A stretch of 51,564 nucleotides of DNA from a virus. This document shows positions 29,603-36,644 of the stretch, piece after piece; within the stretch, counting starts at the first letter, position 1, and every line of letters starts with the position of its first letter. The stretch spans positions 1 to 51,564 of the IMG/VR virus record IMGVR_UViG_3300047481_001035. One strand, written 5' to 3'. The translations under genes were made by a program, and so were the position numbers. The notes below the pieces were generated by a model, which worked only from the letters and a program-made list of their open reading frames with translations, was not told the origin of the DNA and made no database searches.

Positions 29603-29924
29603 CATCTTCCTCTTGTTCGTCAGGAAGATCTTGCAATGGCTCATTGGTCAAGTCCATGATTTCAGAGAACTGCTCGATCTTCGATGTGAAATACATACCA
29701 TGTTCTAACAAACCGCCAAGTGTTTCGTCACCATAGAAGCTCTCTAGTTCGTAGAGACTCTTTAAGTGTGAAGTAAAACTTACTGCTTCGTTATTAAGTT
29801 CAGTAATGTTCTTTGATACAAAGTTGATGTTCTTAAGCAAAAATCGTATGTAGGCTACAAGCCCTACGATAAATGCAAGAGATAGTAAGAAAGCTATTGT
29901 CCAGCTATTGATCTCAACTATCAT
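29523..29924 (-). CDS. Single-pass membrane protein with acidic tail
   Basis: 133 aa. Residues about 8-28 (WTIAFLLSLAFIVGLVAYI) form one clear membrane segment, followed by Arg/Lys, so the rest is predicted to be cytoplasmic. Residues 35-95 are helical. The C-terminal 35 residues are strongly acidic (DEQEEDDEEAENE) and end with a basic RKRDS. There is no cleavable signal or lipobox. It overlaps the zinc-ribbon gene by 11 bases and runs into the late sigma gene. A holin or spanin role cannot be excluded from topology, but there is no lysis context around it. The function is unknown. Confidence 0.75.
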   Translation of the reverse strand: MIVEINSWTIAFLLSLAFIVGLVAYIRFLLKNINFVSKNITELNNEAVSFTSHLKSLYELESFYGDETLGGLLEHGMYFTSKIEQFSEIMDLTNEPLQDLPDEQEEDDEEAENEPQYKANQEVFYAGTRKRDS

Positions 29925-30171
29925 CTTCGTACTCCTTGGCCAAAGACCTCTTTTCTTCTATAAGGTCTTTCTTGGTTTGTTCTATGTATTCTATAACAAG
30001 CTGACCCGGCTTTGACAAGGAAGATTTAGAACTTTTGCAAAATAAATCTGATAGTTGTCTTTCTAGCTTACCGCTCTGGCCACAATCACAATAGTCAACT
30101 GACTCTGATATACCGTGTACCAGAGTCAGCGACTTATCGCATTTTTGGCAGAGATAATCATACCTCGGCAT
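29914..30171 (-). CDS. FmdB-like zinc-ribbon protein
   Basis: 85 aa. The N-terminal 40 residues hold a four-cysteine zinc-ribbon pattern: PRYDYLCQKCDKSL, about 18 residues, then YCDCGQSGKLERQLS. The PxYxYxCxxC start is the mark of the FmdB/CxxC_CxxC regulatory family, although the second pair is CxC rather than CxxC. The C-terminal half is charged and helical (IEYIEQTKKDLIEEKRS). A GAGGA site lies upstream of the ATG. Family members are described as putative regulators; the role in a phage is unknown. The gene sits in a set of small genes leading into the late sigma factor, so a part in late transcription is conceivable but unsupported. Confidence 0.78.
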   Translation of the reverse strand: MPRYDYLCQKCDKSLTLVHGISESVDYCDCGQSGKLERQLSDLFCKSSKSSLSKPGQLVIEYIEQTKKDLIEEKRSLAKEYEDDS

Positions 30172-30173
30172 GA

Positions 30174-30380
30174 TCAGTCTTCCTCTTCAGATTTCTCATA
30201 GTTGTAGGATTTAGGCTTTGGCATGTTTCTGTAACCAATATCATAATCTTCTTCGGGTATTCTCTTAATGTCCTTTGTCTTCTTATCGCACGGACATATT
30301 CTAGGTGGTTTTTCCCAGAGATTATACATTACTTGATATGTTTTAAAACATTCAAAGCATTGAAAGTACCCAGTTCTCAA
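30174..30380 (-). CDS. Small CxxC protein with TTG start
   Basis: 68 aa. The start is a TTG at 30380, backed by a GAGGA site five bases upstream (30386-30390). No ATG would keep the first cysteine pair. The pattern YFQCFECFKTYQV, then RICPCDKKTKDIKRIP, gives CxxC plus CxC, much like the downstream FmdB-like protein, so it is probably also a zinc ribbon. The C-terminus is polar and ends in acidic residues. It lies one base after the preceding gene and two bases before the next. The two tandem ribbons may be divergent copies. No function is assigned. Confidence 0.72.
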   Translation of the reverse strand: MRTGYFQCFECFKTYQVMYNLWEKPPRICPCDKKTKDIKRIPEEDYDIGYRNMPKPKSYNYEKSEEED

Positions 30381-30381
30381 C

Positions 30382-30579
30382 TCAATCCTCTAGTTCTTCG
30401 CCAAAAGAATCGTCTTCAAGTTTGACGATTGGTGGATTCATAACCATCAAACCTTGGTCTGATAGCCTAAACTTAAAACCCTTTAAAACAGGGACTATAT
30501 CCGATTGCTCCATTAAAGACTTTTGTAGTGCCATCATTAAAGCACCGATTGCTTGATCAGCTAGATTCATTTCATTCAT
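30382..30579 (-). CDS. Conserved small phage protein, function unknown
   Basis: 65 aa. The ATG at 30579 overlaps the gmd stop (ATGA), with AAGGAG seven bases upstream. The N-terminal half is a Met/Leu-rich amphipathic helix (LADQAIGALMMALQKSLMEQ). The C-terminal half has short strands (FKFRLSDQGLMVMNPP) and an acidic end. Similar small proteins occur in T4-like marine phages to my recollection, with no known role. There are no cysteines and no membrane segment. It is the first small gene after the glycan island and may mark the island's boundary with core phage genes. Confidence 0.7.
   Translation of the reverse strand: MNEMNLADQAIGALMMALQKSLMEQSDIVPVLKGFKFRLSDQGLMVMNPPIVKLEDDSFGEELED
30386..30390 (-). 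promoter_or_regulatory. RBS supporting a TTG start
   Basis: GAGGA with a five-base spacer precedes the TTG at 30380. It supports a non-ATG start for the 68-aa CxxC protein, since the next ATG in frame would remove half of the putative zinc site. Confidence 0.6.
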
Positions 30580-31547
30580 TTTATTACTCCTTTGTATTCT
30601 TCATCATACATCATCTTAGCTAGTTCGACAAACTTGACTTTTGGCTCCCAACCTAAATGGTTTTTAGCCTTTGTATAATCACCCAACAAAAATGGTACTT
30701 CATGTGGGCGATAAAGCCTAGGATCTATCTCAACATGTTTATCTATATTAAGTTCAGCATGTTCAAAAACTTCATGTAAAAACTCACGAACTGTATGGGT
30801 TTCACCAGTAGCTATTACATAATCGTCTGGATTATCTTGCTGTAACATTAGCCACATTGCTTCGACGTAATCGCCAGCAAATCCCCAATCGCGTTTAGCG
30901 TCTAGGTTTCCTAGGAAAAGTTTGTCTTGTAGTCCAGCCTTGATTCTTGCTGCTGCGAGCGTGATCTTTCTGGTTACAAATGTTTCGCCGCGTCTGGGAG
31001 ATTCGTGATTAAAAAGAATACCAGATGTACAAAACATGCCGTAGGACTTACGATAGTTCCTCATTAGGTTATGCGCGAATACTTTTGCATTAGCATAAGG
31101 AGAGGCGGGCATCAAGATACTATCTTCATTAAATGGATAGTTTGGGTTATCACCGTACATTTCTGAGGATGATGCTTGATAAAGCTTTACTTCTTTTACA
31201 TCCCTGAAGTTTCTTATGGCTTCGACAATACCTAGAGTGCCGTTTACTATAGTGTTGATTGTAGAAGCTGGTACGTCGAAAGATACTCTAACGTGCGATT
31301 GTGCAGCTAAGTTATAGACTTCATCTGGTTTATACTTTTGAAGAAGCCTATAAAATGACATGGGATCATCCAACTCAAAGTATTCTAACTTGAAGTTTTT
31401 ATTTTCGAATACAGAATCGATTCTTTCAGTTGCTATCAAGGAAGTTCTTCTTTTTAGACCAACGACCTTATATCCCTTGGCTAATAACAACTCCGTCAAA
31501 TAAGAGCCGTCTTGTCCAGTGACACCAGTTATAAATGCTGTTTTCAT
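30576..31547 (-). CDS. gmd: GDP-mannose 4,6-dehydratase
   Basis: 323 aa, against 340-370 for the usual enzyme. It converts GDP-D-mannose to GDP-4-keto-6-deoxymannose, the first step to GDP-fucose and GDP-rhamnose-type sugars. This is an extended short-chain dehydrogenase: the NAD(P) Gly-rich motif is GVTGQDGSYL at residues 8-17, followed by the GLKRRTS segment typical of Gmd. The catalytic set is SSSEMYG, then SPYANAK (Tyr/Lys near 147-151). LFNHESPRRGETFVTRKI is a Gmd hallmark. The ATG overlaps the GDP-fucose synthase stop and has an AGAGGTG site. The substrate GDP-mannose must come from the host, since no ManA/ManB/ManC is present in the window. Confidence 0.95.
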   Translation of the reverse strand: MKTAFITGVTGQDGSYLTELLLAKGYKVVGLKRRTSLIATERIDSVFENKNFKLEYFELDDPMSFYRLLQKYKPDEVYNLAAQSHVRVSFDVPASTINTIVNGTLGIVEAIRNFRDVKEVKLYQASSSEMYGDNPNYPFNEDSILMPASPYANAKVFAHNLMRNYRKSYGMFCTSGILFNHESPRRGETFVTRKITLAAARIKAGLQDKLFLGNLDAKRDWGFAGDYVEAMWLMLQQDNPDDYVIATGETHTVREFLHEVFEHAELNIDKHVEIDPRLYRPHEVPFLLGDYTKAKNHLGWEPKVKFVELAKMMYDEEYKGVIK

Positions 31548-32449
31548 ATAACACCTCTTATATTCGGATACATACTTTTAACCCACTCACAGGTTTCTTG
31601 CAAGCCTTTTTTAAAAGAAGTATAATATTCTGGTTTCCATCCGAGATCTATGAGCTTTTGATTTGAACTTGGTTTTCTAAACTGACCGGACGGCTTATCT
31701 GTCCTCCAGATTATCCTTCCATCATATTCAAATGTCTCACATACCATTTCAACGACTTCTTTTATGGAATGTTCTTCTGTGTTCCCAATATTAATCGGAT
31801 GTTCACCGTCATAGTTATCTAATAAAAACAATAAGATCCTTGCTATGTCGTCAGAATAAGTGAACTCTCGCAAAGGTGTTCCATCTCCCCAGCATTCAAT
31901 AGAAGAATGGTTATTTAACTTAGCCTCCCACACTTTCCTGATTAGCGATGGAATAACATGTCCATTATTCAAATCAAAGTTATCATTTTTTCCATACAGG
32001 TTATTTGGGATTGCTGTTATAAAGTTACAGCCATATTGCTGTCTATATGCCCTAGACATTACATCAACCATTCTTTTAGCATATGCATAGCCAAAGTTAG
32101 AAGGATGTGGAGGTCCGAGGTGTAGTTGATCTTCAGTTAGTGGATAGGTGACATAAGCAGCGTCTGGGTAGACGCAGGTGGACAGTAACGAAACTACTTT
32201 CTTTGCTTTTCCGAAACAAGCAGAATCTAATAGTTTATTATTTATTATTGAGTTTTCAACGTAAAAGTCAGCCACATTATCTGTATTAGACTTCACGCCA
32301 CCAACTCTTGCCGCCAAATGAATGATATACTTATCCTTTATTTCAAAGTCTAAATCATGAAATCTTTTTTTATCTAGATATTCTGCTTCAGGTATAATCC
32401 TCCTAAATGAAGACCCTACCATACCAGTACCACCAGTGATCAAAAACAT
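31544..32449 (-). CDS. fcl: GDP-L-fucose synthase
   Basis: 301 aa, near the usual 310-320. It would epimerise and reduce the Gmd product to GDP-L-fucose using NADPH. Seen: GGTGMVGSSFRRI nucleotide-binding motif at residues 6-18, HLAARVGGV (typical of GFS), STCVYPDAAYVTYPLTED, then the YAYAK catalytic Tyr/Lys near residue 120, and LYGKNDNFD with HVIPSLIRK downstream. All match the Fcl/WcaG family. It overlaps gmd by four bases and follows the FkbM methyltransferase by one base. Together the pair gives a two-enzyme GDP-fucose branch, with a fucosyltransferase-like gene two places upstream as the likely user. Confidence 0.94.
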   Translation of the reverse strand: MFLITGGTGMVGSSFRRIIPEAEYLDKKRFHDLDFEIKDKYIIHLAARVGGVKSNTDNVADFYVENSIINNKLLDSACFGKAKKVVSLLSTCVYPDAAYVTYPLTEDQLHLGPPHPSNFGYAYAKRMVDVMSRAYRQQYGCNFITAIPNNLYGKNDNFDLNNGHVIPSLIRKVWEAKLNNHSSIECWGDGTPLREFTYSDDIARILLFLLDNYDGEHPINIGNTEEHSIKEVVEMVCETFEYDGRIIWRTDKPSGQFRKPSSNQKLIDLGWKPEYYTSFKKGLQETCEWVKSMYPNIRGVI

Positions 32450-32450
32450 T

Positions 32451-33074
32451 TTACTTTCTCTTTAGGTATAAGGCATCGCCCCAAGGATGGTTTGACCACA
32501 TCTTAGTTTCAACTCTTTCAAAACCATATTGTCTCAAAAAACTATCAATCTCTGAAACCAAAGCGCAGTTTTGATAGACATACTCCGTATTTATTTCGGT
32601 ATATATCGCCTTTACATCCGAAAGATAGTCAGTGGAACCCTTTAGAGCCAACAGTTCCGCTCCTTGTATATCTAGATTAATAAAATCAATCTTTTTATTT
32701 CCTAGATCACTCATTATTTTGTTTATCGTTTTAGTCTTTATAGTCTTCTTATCACAATAATGTACGTCTTGAAATAACGAGGAGTGTATTCCAAGATTTA
32801 AAATAGAAGATGATTGACCATTATTTGCAATATTAAACTGTGTTTCTATGTCATCGATGTCACTTACTAGTGCATTTACGATGACATTCTTTTCATCACT
32901 AACATTATCTCGTAGAAATCGAGCTAGTTCCTCATTTGCTTCAACCCATATTACAGATTCTACACCGTTAGAAAAGTAAGCATCCTTTTCCTCTGCACGG
33001 TGCGCTCCAACATGAAGAATGTTCTTGAATCTAACTTGATATCTTTCTTGTATTTCATCAAACGGTATAAGCAT
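32451..33074 (-). CDS. FkbM-family methyltransferase
   Basis: 207 aa from the ATG at 33074. AAGGAG with a six-base spacer (33081-33086) supports this start over a TTG at 33095. The FkbM pattern is plain: ILHVGAHRAEE (SAM motif I), VIWVEANEE, then a late DFINLDIQGAELLALKG block that defines the family, and IYTEINTEYVY. FkbM enzymes O-methylate sugars and other hydroxyls using S-adenosylmethionine. Lying between fucosyltransferase-like and fucose-synthesis genes, it probably methylates a deoxysugar or other residue of the phage-made glycan. The exact acceptor cannot be read from sequence. Confidence 0.9.
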   Translation of the reverse strand: MLIPFDEIQERYQVRFKNILHVGAHRAEEKDAYFSNGVESVIWVEANEELARFLRDNVSDEKNVIVNALVSDIDDIETQFNIANNGQSSSILNLGIHSSLFQDVHYCDKKTIKTKTINKIMSDLGNKKIDFINLDIQGAELLALKGSTDYLSDVKAIYTEINTEYVYQNCALVSEIDSFLRQYGFERVETKMWSNHPWGDALYLKRK

Positions 33075-33088
33075 ATTTAACTCCTTTT

Positions 33089-33853
33089 TTACCAAGATAA
33101 AAGCATTTTTCTTTGCAGTTCACTATTCTTCCATTCTCCTATCTTTATATAACCATCTTGTAAATCTATTTTTTTTAGTTGTATATCGGTATCGGTTAAC
33201 ATGGTGGGATTTAGATGCTCGTTCAAATACAAATCAGTATGAATAAATGATTTTATGTTCTTCGAACATAAAGCAACTGCAACTGCAAAAGTACCAACTC
33301 CTGATGAGGCAATATGTTTAGCCGACATAAGAGTAGCAAGGTCTTCGTGTAAGCTTCCTCCCTGGATCCTCACTTTGGGGTGGCGGGCTAGTTCCTTAAT
33401 AATGGGATTATCCCCTCTGTCAGAGACTATTATAGCCTCTTCAAACTGTTGTAAAATGGATTCGTAGTAGGATAGAGGGTTTTGTACATATGTGTTGGGG
33501 GGCCTTGAGCTAAAGATATCCCCTGCCCGTATATGTAGAACAACTGTATCCTCTCCCATAGGTTCATGGTTTGGCAGATTTAATGAATCACTTATGTACT
33601 CTAAGCATATGTTTCTTCTTTGGGCGTTTAAATCATCAATATTGCAATCAAAATCTTTTTCATCTGTATTATAAAAGAAAAACCTATTACTGCTTACAAT
33701 ACCTTCGCCAAAGAATACTGGACTCGTCTTGATTATGGAATGATGCAGGGGATAATAGTTAGCACGTTTTAAACTACAATAATAAAGAGCATTGGAAACT
33801 TGTTGTATATTATTCCCAAATCTACCATACCATTGACTTACAGTTGGCGTCAA
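33089..33853 (-). CDS. Fucosyltransferase-like protein (GT11/GT23-type fold)
   Basis: 254 aa. The start is a TTG at 33853 with AGGA seven bases upstream; the TTGA overlaps the stop of the isomerase gene. Two elements resemble alpha-fucosyltransferases. GRFGNNIQQ near residue 10 parallels the GGLGNQ motif. VVLHIRAGDIF near residue 107 parallels the HxRRGDY motif that binds GDP-fucose. A later IVSDRGDNP and HIASSGVGTFAVAVALC segment matches the last GDP-binding region. The canonical second Arg of HIRRGD is Ala here (HIRAGD), so activity or donor use may differ. The presence of gmd and fcl in the same run supports GDP-fucose as donor. The call is moderate. Confidence 0.72.
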   Translation of the reverse strand: MTPTVSQWYGRFGNNIQQVSNALYYCSLKRANYYPLHHSIIKTSPVFFGEGIVSSNRFFFYNTDEKDFDCNIDDLNAQRRNICLEYISDSLNLPNHEPMGEDTVVLHIRAGDIFSSRPPNTYVQNPLSYYESILQQFEEAIIVSDRGDNPIIKELARHPKVRIQGGSLHEDLATLMSAKHIASSGVGTFAVAVALCSKNIKSFIHTDLYLNEHLNPTMLTDTDIQLKKIDLQDGYIKIGEWKNSELQRKMLLSW

Positions 33854-34446
33854 GTCATCTTCCTAAGATCTGAATCTTTCAGGCGTTCCTTCTCTGCTCT
33901 AATCGTAGGGCATCGATTACCAGTCTTATATACTAAATCGTAAAAAATCATCATACAAGCCACTTCAACGGTATGGAAGTATTTTGCATGTATTGAAAGC
34001 TCTGGGACTCCAACTGGTAATATATTTGATTTTTCACCAGAGATTAAGTATGTTTCGAATCCTCGTTGGTTGGACCACTCTAATGCATTGATAACATTAG
34101 CTGAGTTTCCTGAACAGCTAAGTCCGATGACTAATACTTCTTCTTCTCTATCAACTTTAGTTACCGTTTCAAGCCATCTTACAAAAAGATTGTTGTAACC
34201 ATGATCATTTGCATTTGAAGTTATAAATCCTACACTATCAAAAGAATATACTACCTTATCTGGTACAAGCCTAGTCATATCAGTAGCCGCGTGAGAAGCG
34301 ACAAAATGTAGACCGCCATTACCGATGAAATAAATCTTTTTTGCCTTATTTACTTTTCCAACGAGAGAATAATATTCGTCTGTTTGTACCAAATGCCTAA
34401 ACTTGTTATCGATATCTTCAAAATCTACTTGGTCTTGTTGCACCAT
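33850..34446 (-). CDS. SIS-domain phosphosugar isomerase, GmhA-like
   Basis: 198 aa, the usual length of GmhA. The SIS core is visible: KKIYFIGNGGLHFVASHAAT near residues 35-55, then ITSNANDHGYNNLFVRWL, then VIGLSCSGNSANVINALEW near residues 113-130, and YLISGE. This order, including the NDxGYxxxF box, is that of sedoheptulose-7-phosphate isomerase, which starts the ADP- or GDP-heptose pathways. A heptose kinase and a classical GmhB are not seen in the window, so either the host supplies them or the substrate is another ketose phosphate. A GGAGA site lies upstream of the ATG, and the stop overlaps the next gene. Confidence 0.88.
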   Translation of the reverse strand: MVQQDQVDFEDIDNKFRHLVQTDEYYSLVGKVNKAKKIYFIGNGGLHFVASHAATDMTRLVPDKVVYSFDSVGFITSNANDHGYNNLFVRWLETVTKVDREEEVLVIGLSCSGNSANVINALEWSNQRGFETYLISGEKSNILPVGVPELSIHAKYFHTVEVACMMIFYDLVYKTGNRCPTIRAEKERLKDSDLRKMT

Positions 34447-34449
34447 CGT

Positions 34450-35619
34450 CTAAATCTCCATAAATATTGTATTTATTTTATCCATAAATAAATCTGCATC
34501 TGCTTTAGATAACTTCAAGTTAGGTCTCAAGCGAATAGTTTTAGCAGAAGTTTTATTAGTTAGTATACCATGATTAAGCATTTTTGTAAAGAAAATATTT
34601 CTAGTTTTTTCATCCTCAAAATGCATAGACATTAGGAATCCGATATTTTGAAACTTGAAAGCTCCATTTGTAGAAATATTATTTTTGACATATTCAGACA
34701 TTGTTGACACATTATCCATGATATTGTATGTATCGTAGGCTTTCATAATGTATGTACACCTTACCATATCTAACAAATCTCCTGCCCAAGTTGGCTCCAA
34801 CATATAGCTATTTACGAATATTTCTGAGTATTTTTCAGTTGCCATAATACCAGAAGTCTGTGTTTTTTTACCAAACACCACTATGTCGGGTATTATCTGT
34901 AATGTCTCAAAATACCACAACTTACCAGTAACTGCAAACCCTGTCTGGATCTCATCTAATATGAAAGGAATATCGTGGGTCTTGCATATTATATTGATTT
35001 TTCTTATGTATTCTGGATCCAGCAAGATATCTCCTGCCGAGCATTGTATTGGCTCCACCAAGATAGCAGTTATGTCATGATTATCAATAGCTGTCTTGAT
35101 TGCCTGTGAACCATCCTCCATGTTTACTGTAATAACATGGCTAGCCGGGAATGGCAGAACTCTATTAGAGAAGTGACTATCTCTAGAAGTGCAAAATCCA
35201 CCATACCCGTTTATACCGTGAAAACTATTAGAAATACAAAGTATCTTGGGATTTTTATGTTTTTTATATAGAATGGCTGTCTTTATTGCCGCTTCAATAG
35301 CGAGGGATCCTGTACAACAATAGTGGAAATATTTATAGTTCTTGTTTGTTCCAAACGAAGAGAATTTTTGATCAAATTCAATAGATTGTTCTGTTTGAAA
35401 TTCACAATTACTAACTTTCCACTTTGATATGTCTCGCATTTGTTGTTCAAACGATTCATCGAATACTGAATCATTATATCCGAGTGGTAGAGAAGAATAC
35501 ATACTAAAAAGATCCAGCATATATCTATTAGTATTTTTGTCAAATAAGTAGCTGCCTTTAGATCTCTGGAAGTCTACATTCACGTTCAACGAGCTATTAT
35601 TGGTAATATTCTTAATCAT
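34450..35619 (-). CDS. Class III PLP aminotransferase
   Basis: 389 aa. It belongs to the class III (ornithine/lysine/GSA) aminotransferases: CTGSLAIEAAIKTA early, SFHGINGYGGF, ILVEPIQCSAGD, then FILDEIQTGFAVTGKLW near residue 222, and FGKKTQTSG with the probable PLP lysine near residue 250. The start (DFQRSKGSYLFDKNTNRYML, then SSLPLGYND) is most like L-lysine 6-aminotransferases, in my reading. It would move an amino group to a carbonyl. In this setting the target may be a keto-sugar or a small acyl group added to one, but sugar aminotransferases are usually class V/DegT-type, which makes this unusual. AAGG lies six bases upstream of the ATG. Confidence 0.9.
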   Translation of the reverse strand: MIKNITNNSSLNVNVDFQRSKGSYLFDKNTNRYMLDLFSMYSSLPLGYNDSVFDESFEQQMRDISKWKVSNCEFQTEQSIEFDQKFSSFGTNKNYKYFHYCCTGSLAIEAAIKTAILYKKHKNPKILCISNSFHGINGYGGFCTSRDSHFSNRVLPFPASHVITVNMEDGSQAIKTAIDNHDITAILVEPIQCSAGDILLDPEYIRKINIICKTHDIPFILDEIQTGFAVTGKLWYFETLQIIPDIVVFGKKTQTSGIMATEKYSEIFVNSYMLEPTWAGDLLDMVRCTYIMKAYDTYNIMDNVSTMSEYVKNNISTNGAFKFQNIGFLMSMHFEDEKTRNIFFTKMLNHGILTNKTSAKTIRLRPNLKLSKADADLFMDKINTIFMEI

Positions 35620-36256
35620 AGTTAACCTTAACTAAAACACCATGTATCAAGGTTTCGTAATCGAGTGATATTTTAAGCTTATTTTCATGAAACATACTGA
35701 TGATTTTTTCCTCATCCAAATCTGTAAAGTTATTCTCTACAGACTTCCTCTGCTTATTGCATGGCAGATGTATTAATGCTCTACCATCTTTCTTTAAAAT
35801 TCTAGAAAAAGTGTGTATCAGTTTCTGTAGAACGTCCACTTCTGTCCTTACCAGTGTATCAATAGAAAATATAAAATCTACTGTTTGATCTTGAATGTTT
35901 GGTAGCTCAAATCCATTAGTTAAATGAAAAGATATTTTATCATTCTTTAGTTTATTCTTAATATACTCTCCACTCTCTTCAAATATATCAGAACATATGA
36001 CGTTTTTTGCAGATAGAAAATATTTTGTCCATTTACCCGCATAGCTTCCATAATCAAGTATAACAGTATTCTCGTTAATATATCGTAGAACTAAATCATC
36101 TTTTATCTTTCTATAGTTTCCAAGATAGTTGTTGCAACTAGTTTTTGCTTCTACATCTTCTGGGTTCCCCCAGACATAACCTTCGTGGTCTAGGTTTTGT
36201 GAGATTCTATTAGCCCACTTGGTCTTTTGTTCTTCTACACTATGTCCTGTTGACAT
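35612..36256 (-). CDS. SAM-dependent class I methyltransferase
   Basis: 214 aa. A Rossmann-type methyltransferase core is seen: TVILDYGSYAGKWTKYF is motif I (Gly-rich, near residue 68), VICSDIFEE holds the acidic residue after strand 2, VDFIFSIDTLVRTE is motif II, and ILKKDGRALIHLP is the post-II/III strand. The N-terminus (VEEQKTKWANRIS, then YVWGNPED) resembles methyltransferases of sugar clusters. The acceptor is unknown; N- or O-methylation of a sugar made by the neighbouring enzymes is inferred. A GAGGA site lies eight bases upstream, and the gene overlaps both neighbours by 8-17 bases. Confidence 0.87.
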   Translation of the reverse strand: MSTGHSVEEQKTKWANRISQNLDHEGYVWGNPEDVEAKTSCNNYLGNYRKIKDDLVLRYINENTVILDYGSYAGKWTKYFLSAKNVICSDIFEESGEYIKNKLKNDKISFHLTNGFELPNIQDQTVDFIFSIDTLVRTEVDVLQKLIHTFSRILKKDGRALIHLPCNKQRKSVENNFTDLDEEKIISMFHENKLKISLDYETLIHGVLVKVNYD

Positions 36257-36644
36257 TCTGTACTTCCTCTAACGCACTATTCCAGTTAGTAAACTTGATT
36301 GCTTTGTCATCGATGTAACAAACAGCTCTTGGCTTCTCTGCTGTTACATCAGAGACAAACTTTTTCATATCATACTTTTCTAACCATTCCCAGACTAGTT
36401 CAGTACCAGTTTTACCGTTAATAAGCATCCTATCTTTTCTAGCCTTCGCAGTATAGACTATAATCTCAAACTCTTTGCTAATAGATTCTAGGGCCTCATA
36501 TGCTCCGTCGATAGGTGTATCATAGATAGTACCATCGTAAAACCCTTTAGAGTTTTTATGAATCACACCATCAAAATCAATGGCTATCTGATAGGTTTCA
36601 TCTGGGTAAGAGTGTTCTCTTATATTTTCTGGAGTATTATTCAA
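36240..36644 (-). CDS. HAD-family phosphatase
   Basis: 134 aa. The start appears to be a TTG at 36644, overlapping the upstream stop as TTGA; there is no ATG before the catalytic motif. Motif I is AIDFDGVIH (nucleophile Asp near residue 23), motif II is IIVYTAK (Thr), and motif IV is VCYIDDKAI (paired Asp near residue 114), with a Lys in EKPRAV as motif III. This is a compact HAD without a large cap. It probably removes phosphate from a sugar phosphate in the same pathway. It differs from GmhB (DRDGVI), so a heptose bisphosphatase role is not directly supported. Confidence 0.85.
   Translation of the reverse strand: MNNTPENIREHSYPDETYQIAIDFDGVIHKNSKGFYDGTIYDTPIDGAYEALESISKEFEIIVYTAKARKDRMLINGKTGTELVWEWLEKYDMKKFVSDVTAEKPRAVCYIDDKAIKFTNWNSALEEVQNVNRT

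Noticed and set aside
35330-35337. Minus-strand TATAAATA matching the T4 late promoter
   Set aside because: It is inside the aminotransferase coding region, encodes conserved-looking residues, and has no gene start nearby.
35283-35543. An 86-codon minus-strand frame inside the aminotransferase gene
   Set aside because: It is in another frame of a clear PLP enzyme gene, with no ribosome site or family resemblance.
36240-36644. Calling the HAD protein GmhB
   Set aside because: Its motif I is DFDGVI, not the DRDGVI of heptose bisphosphatases, and the length and cap differ.
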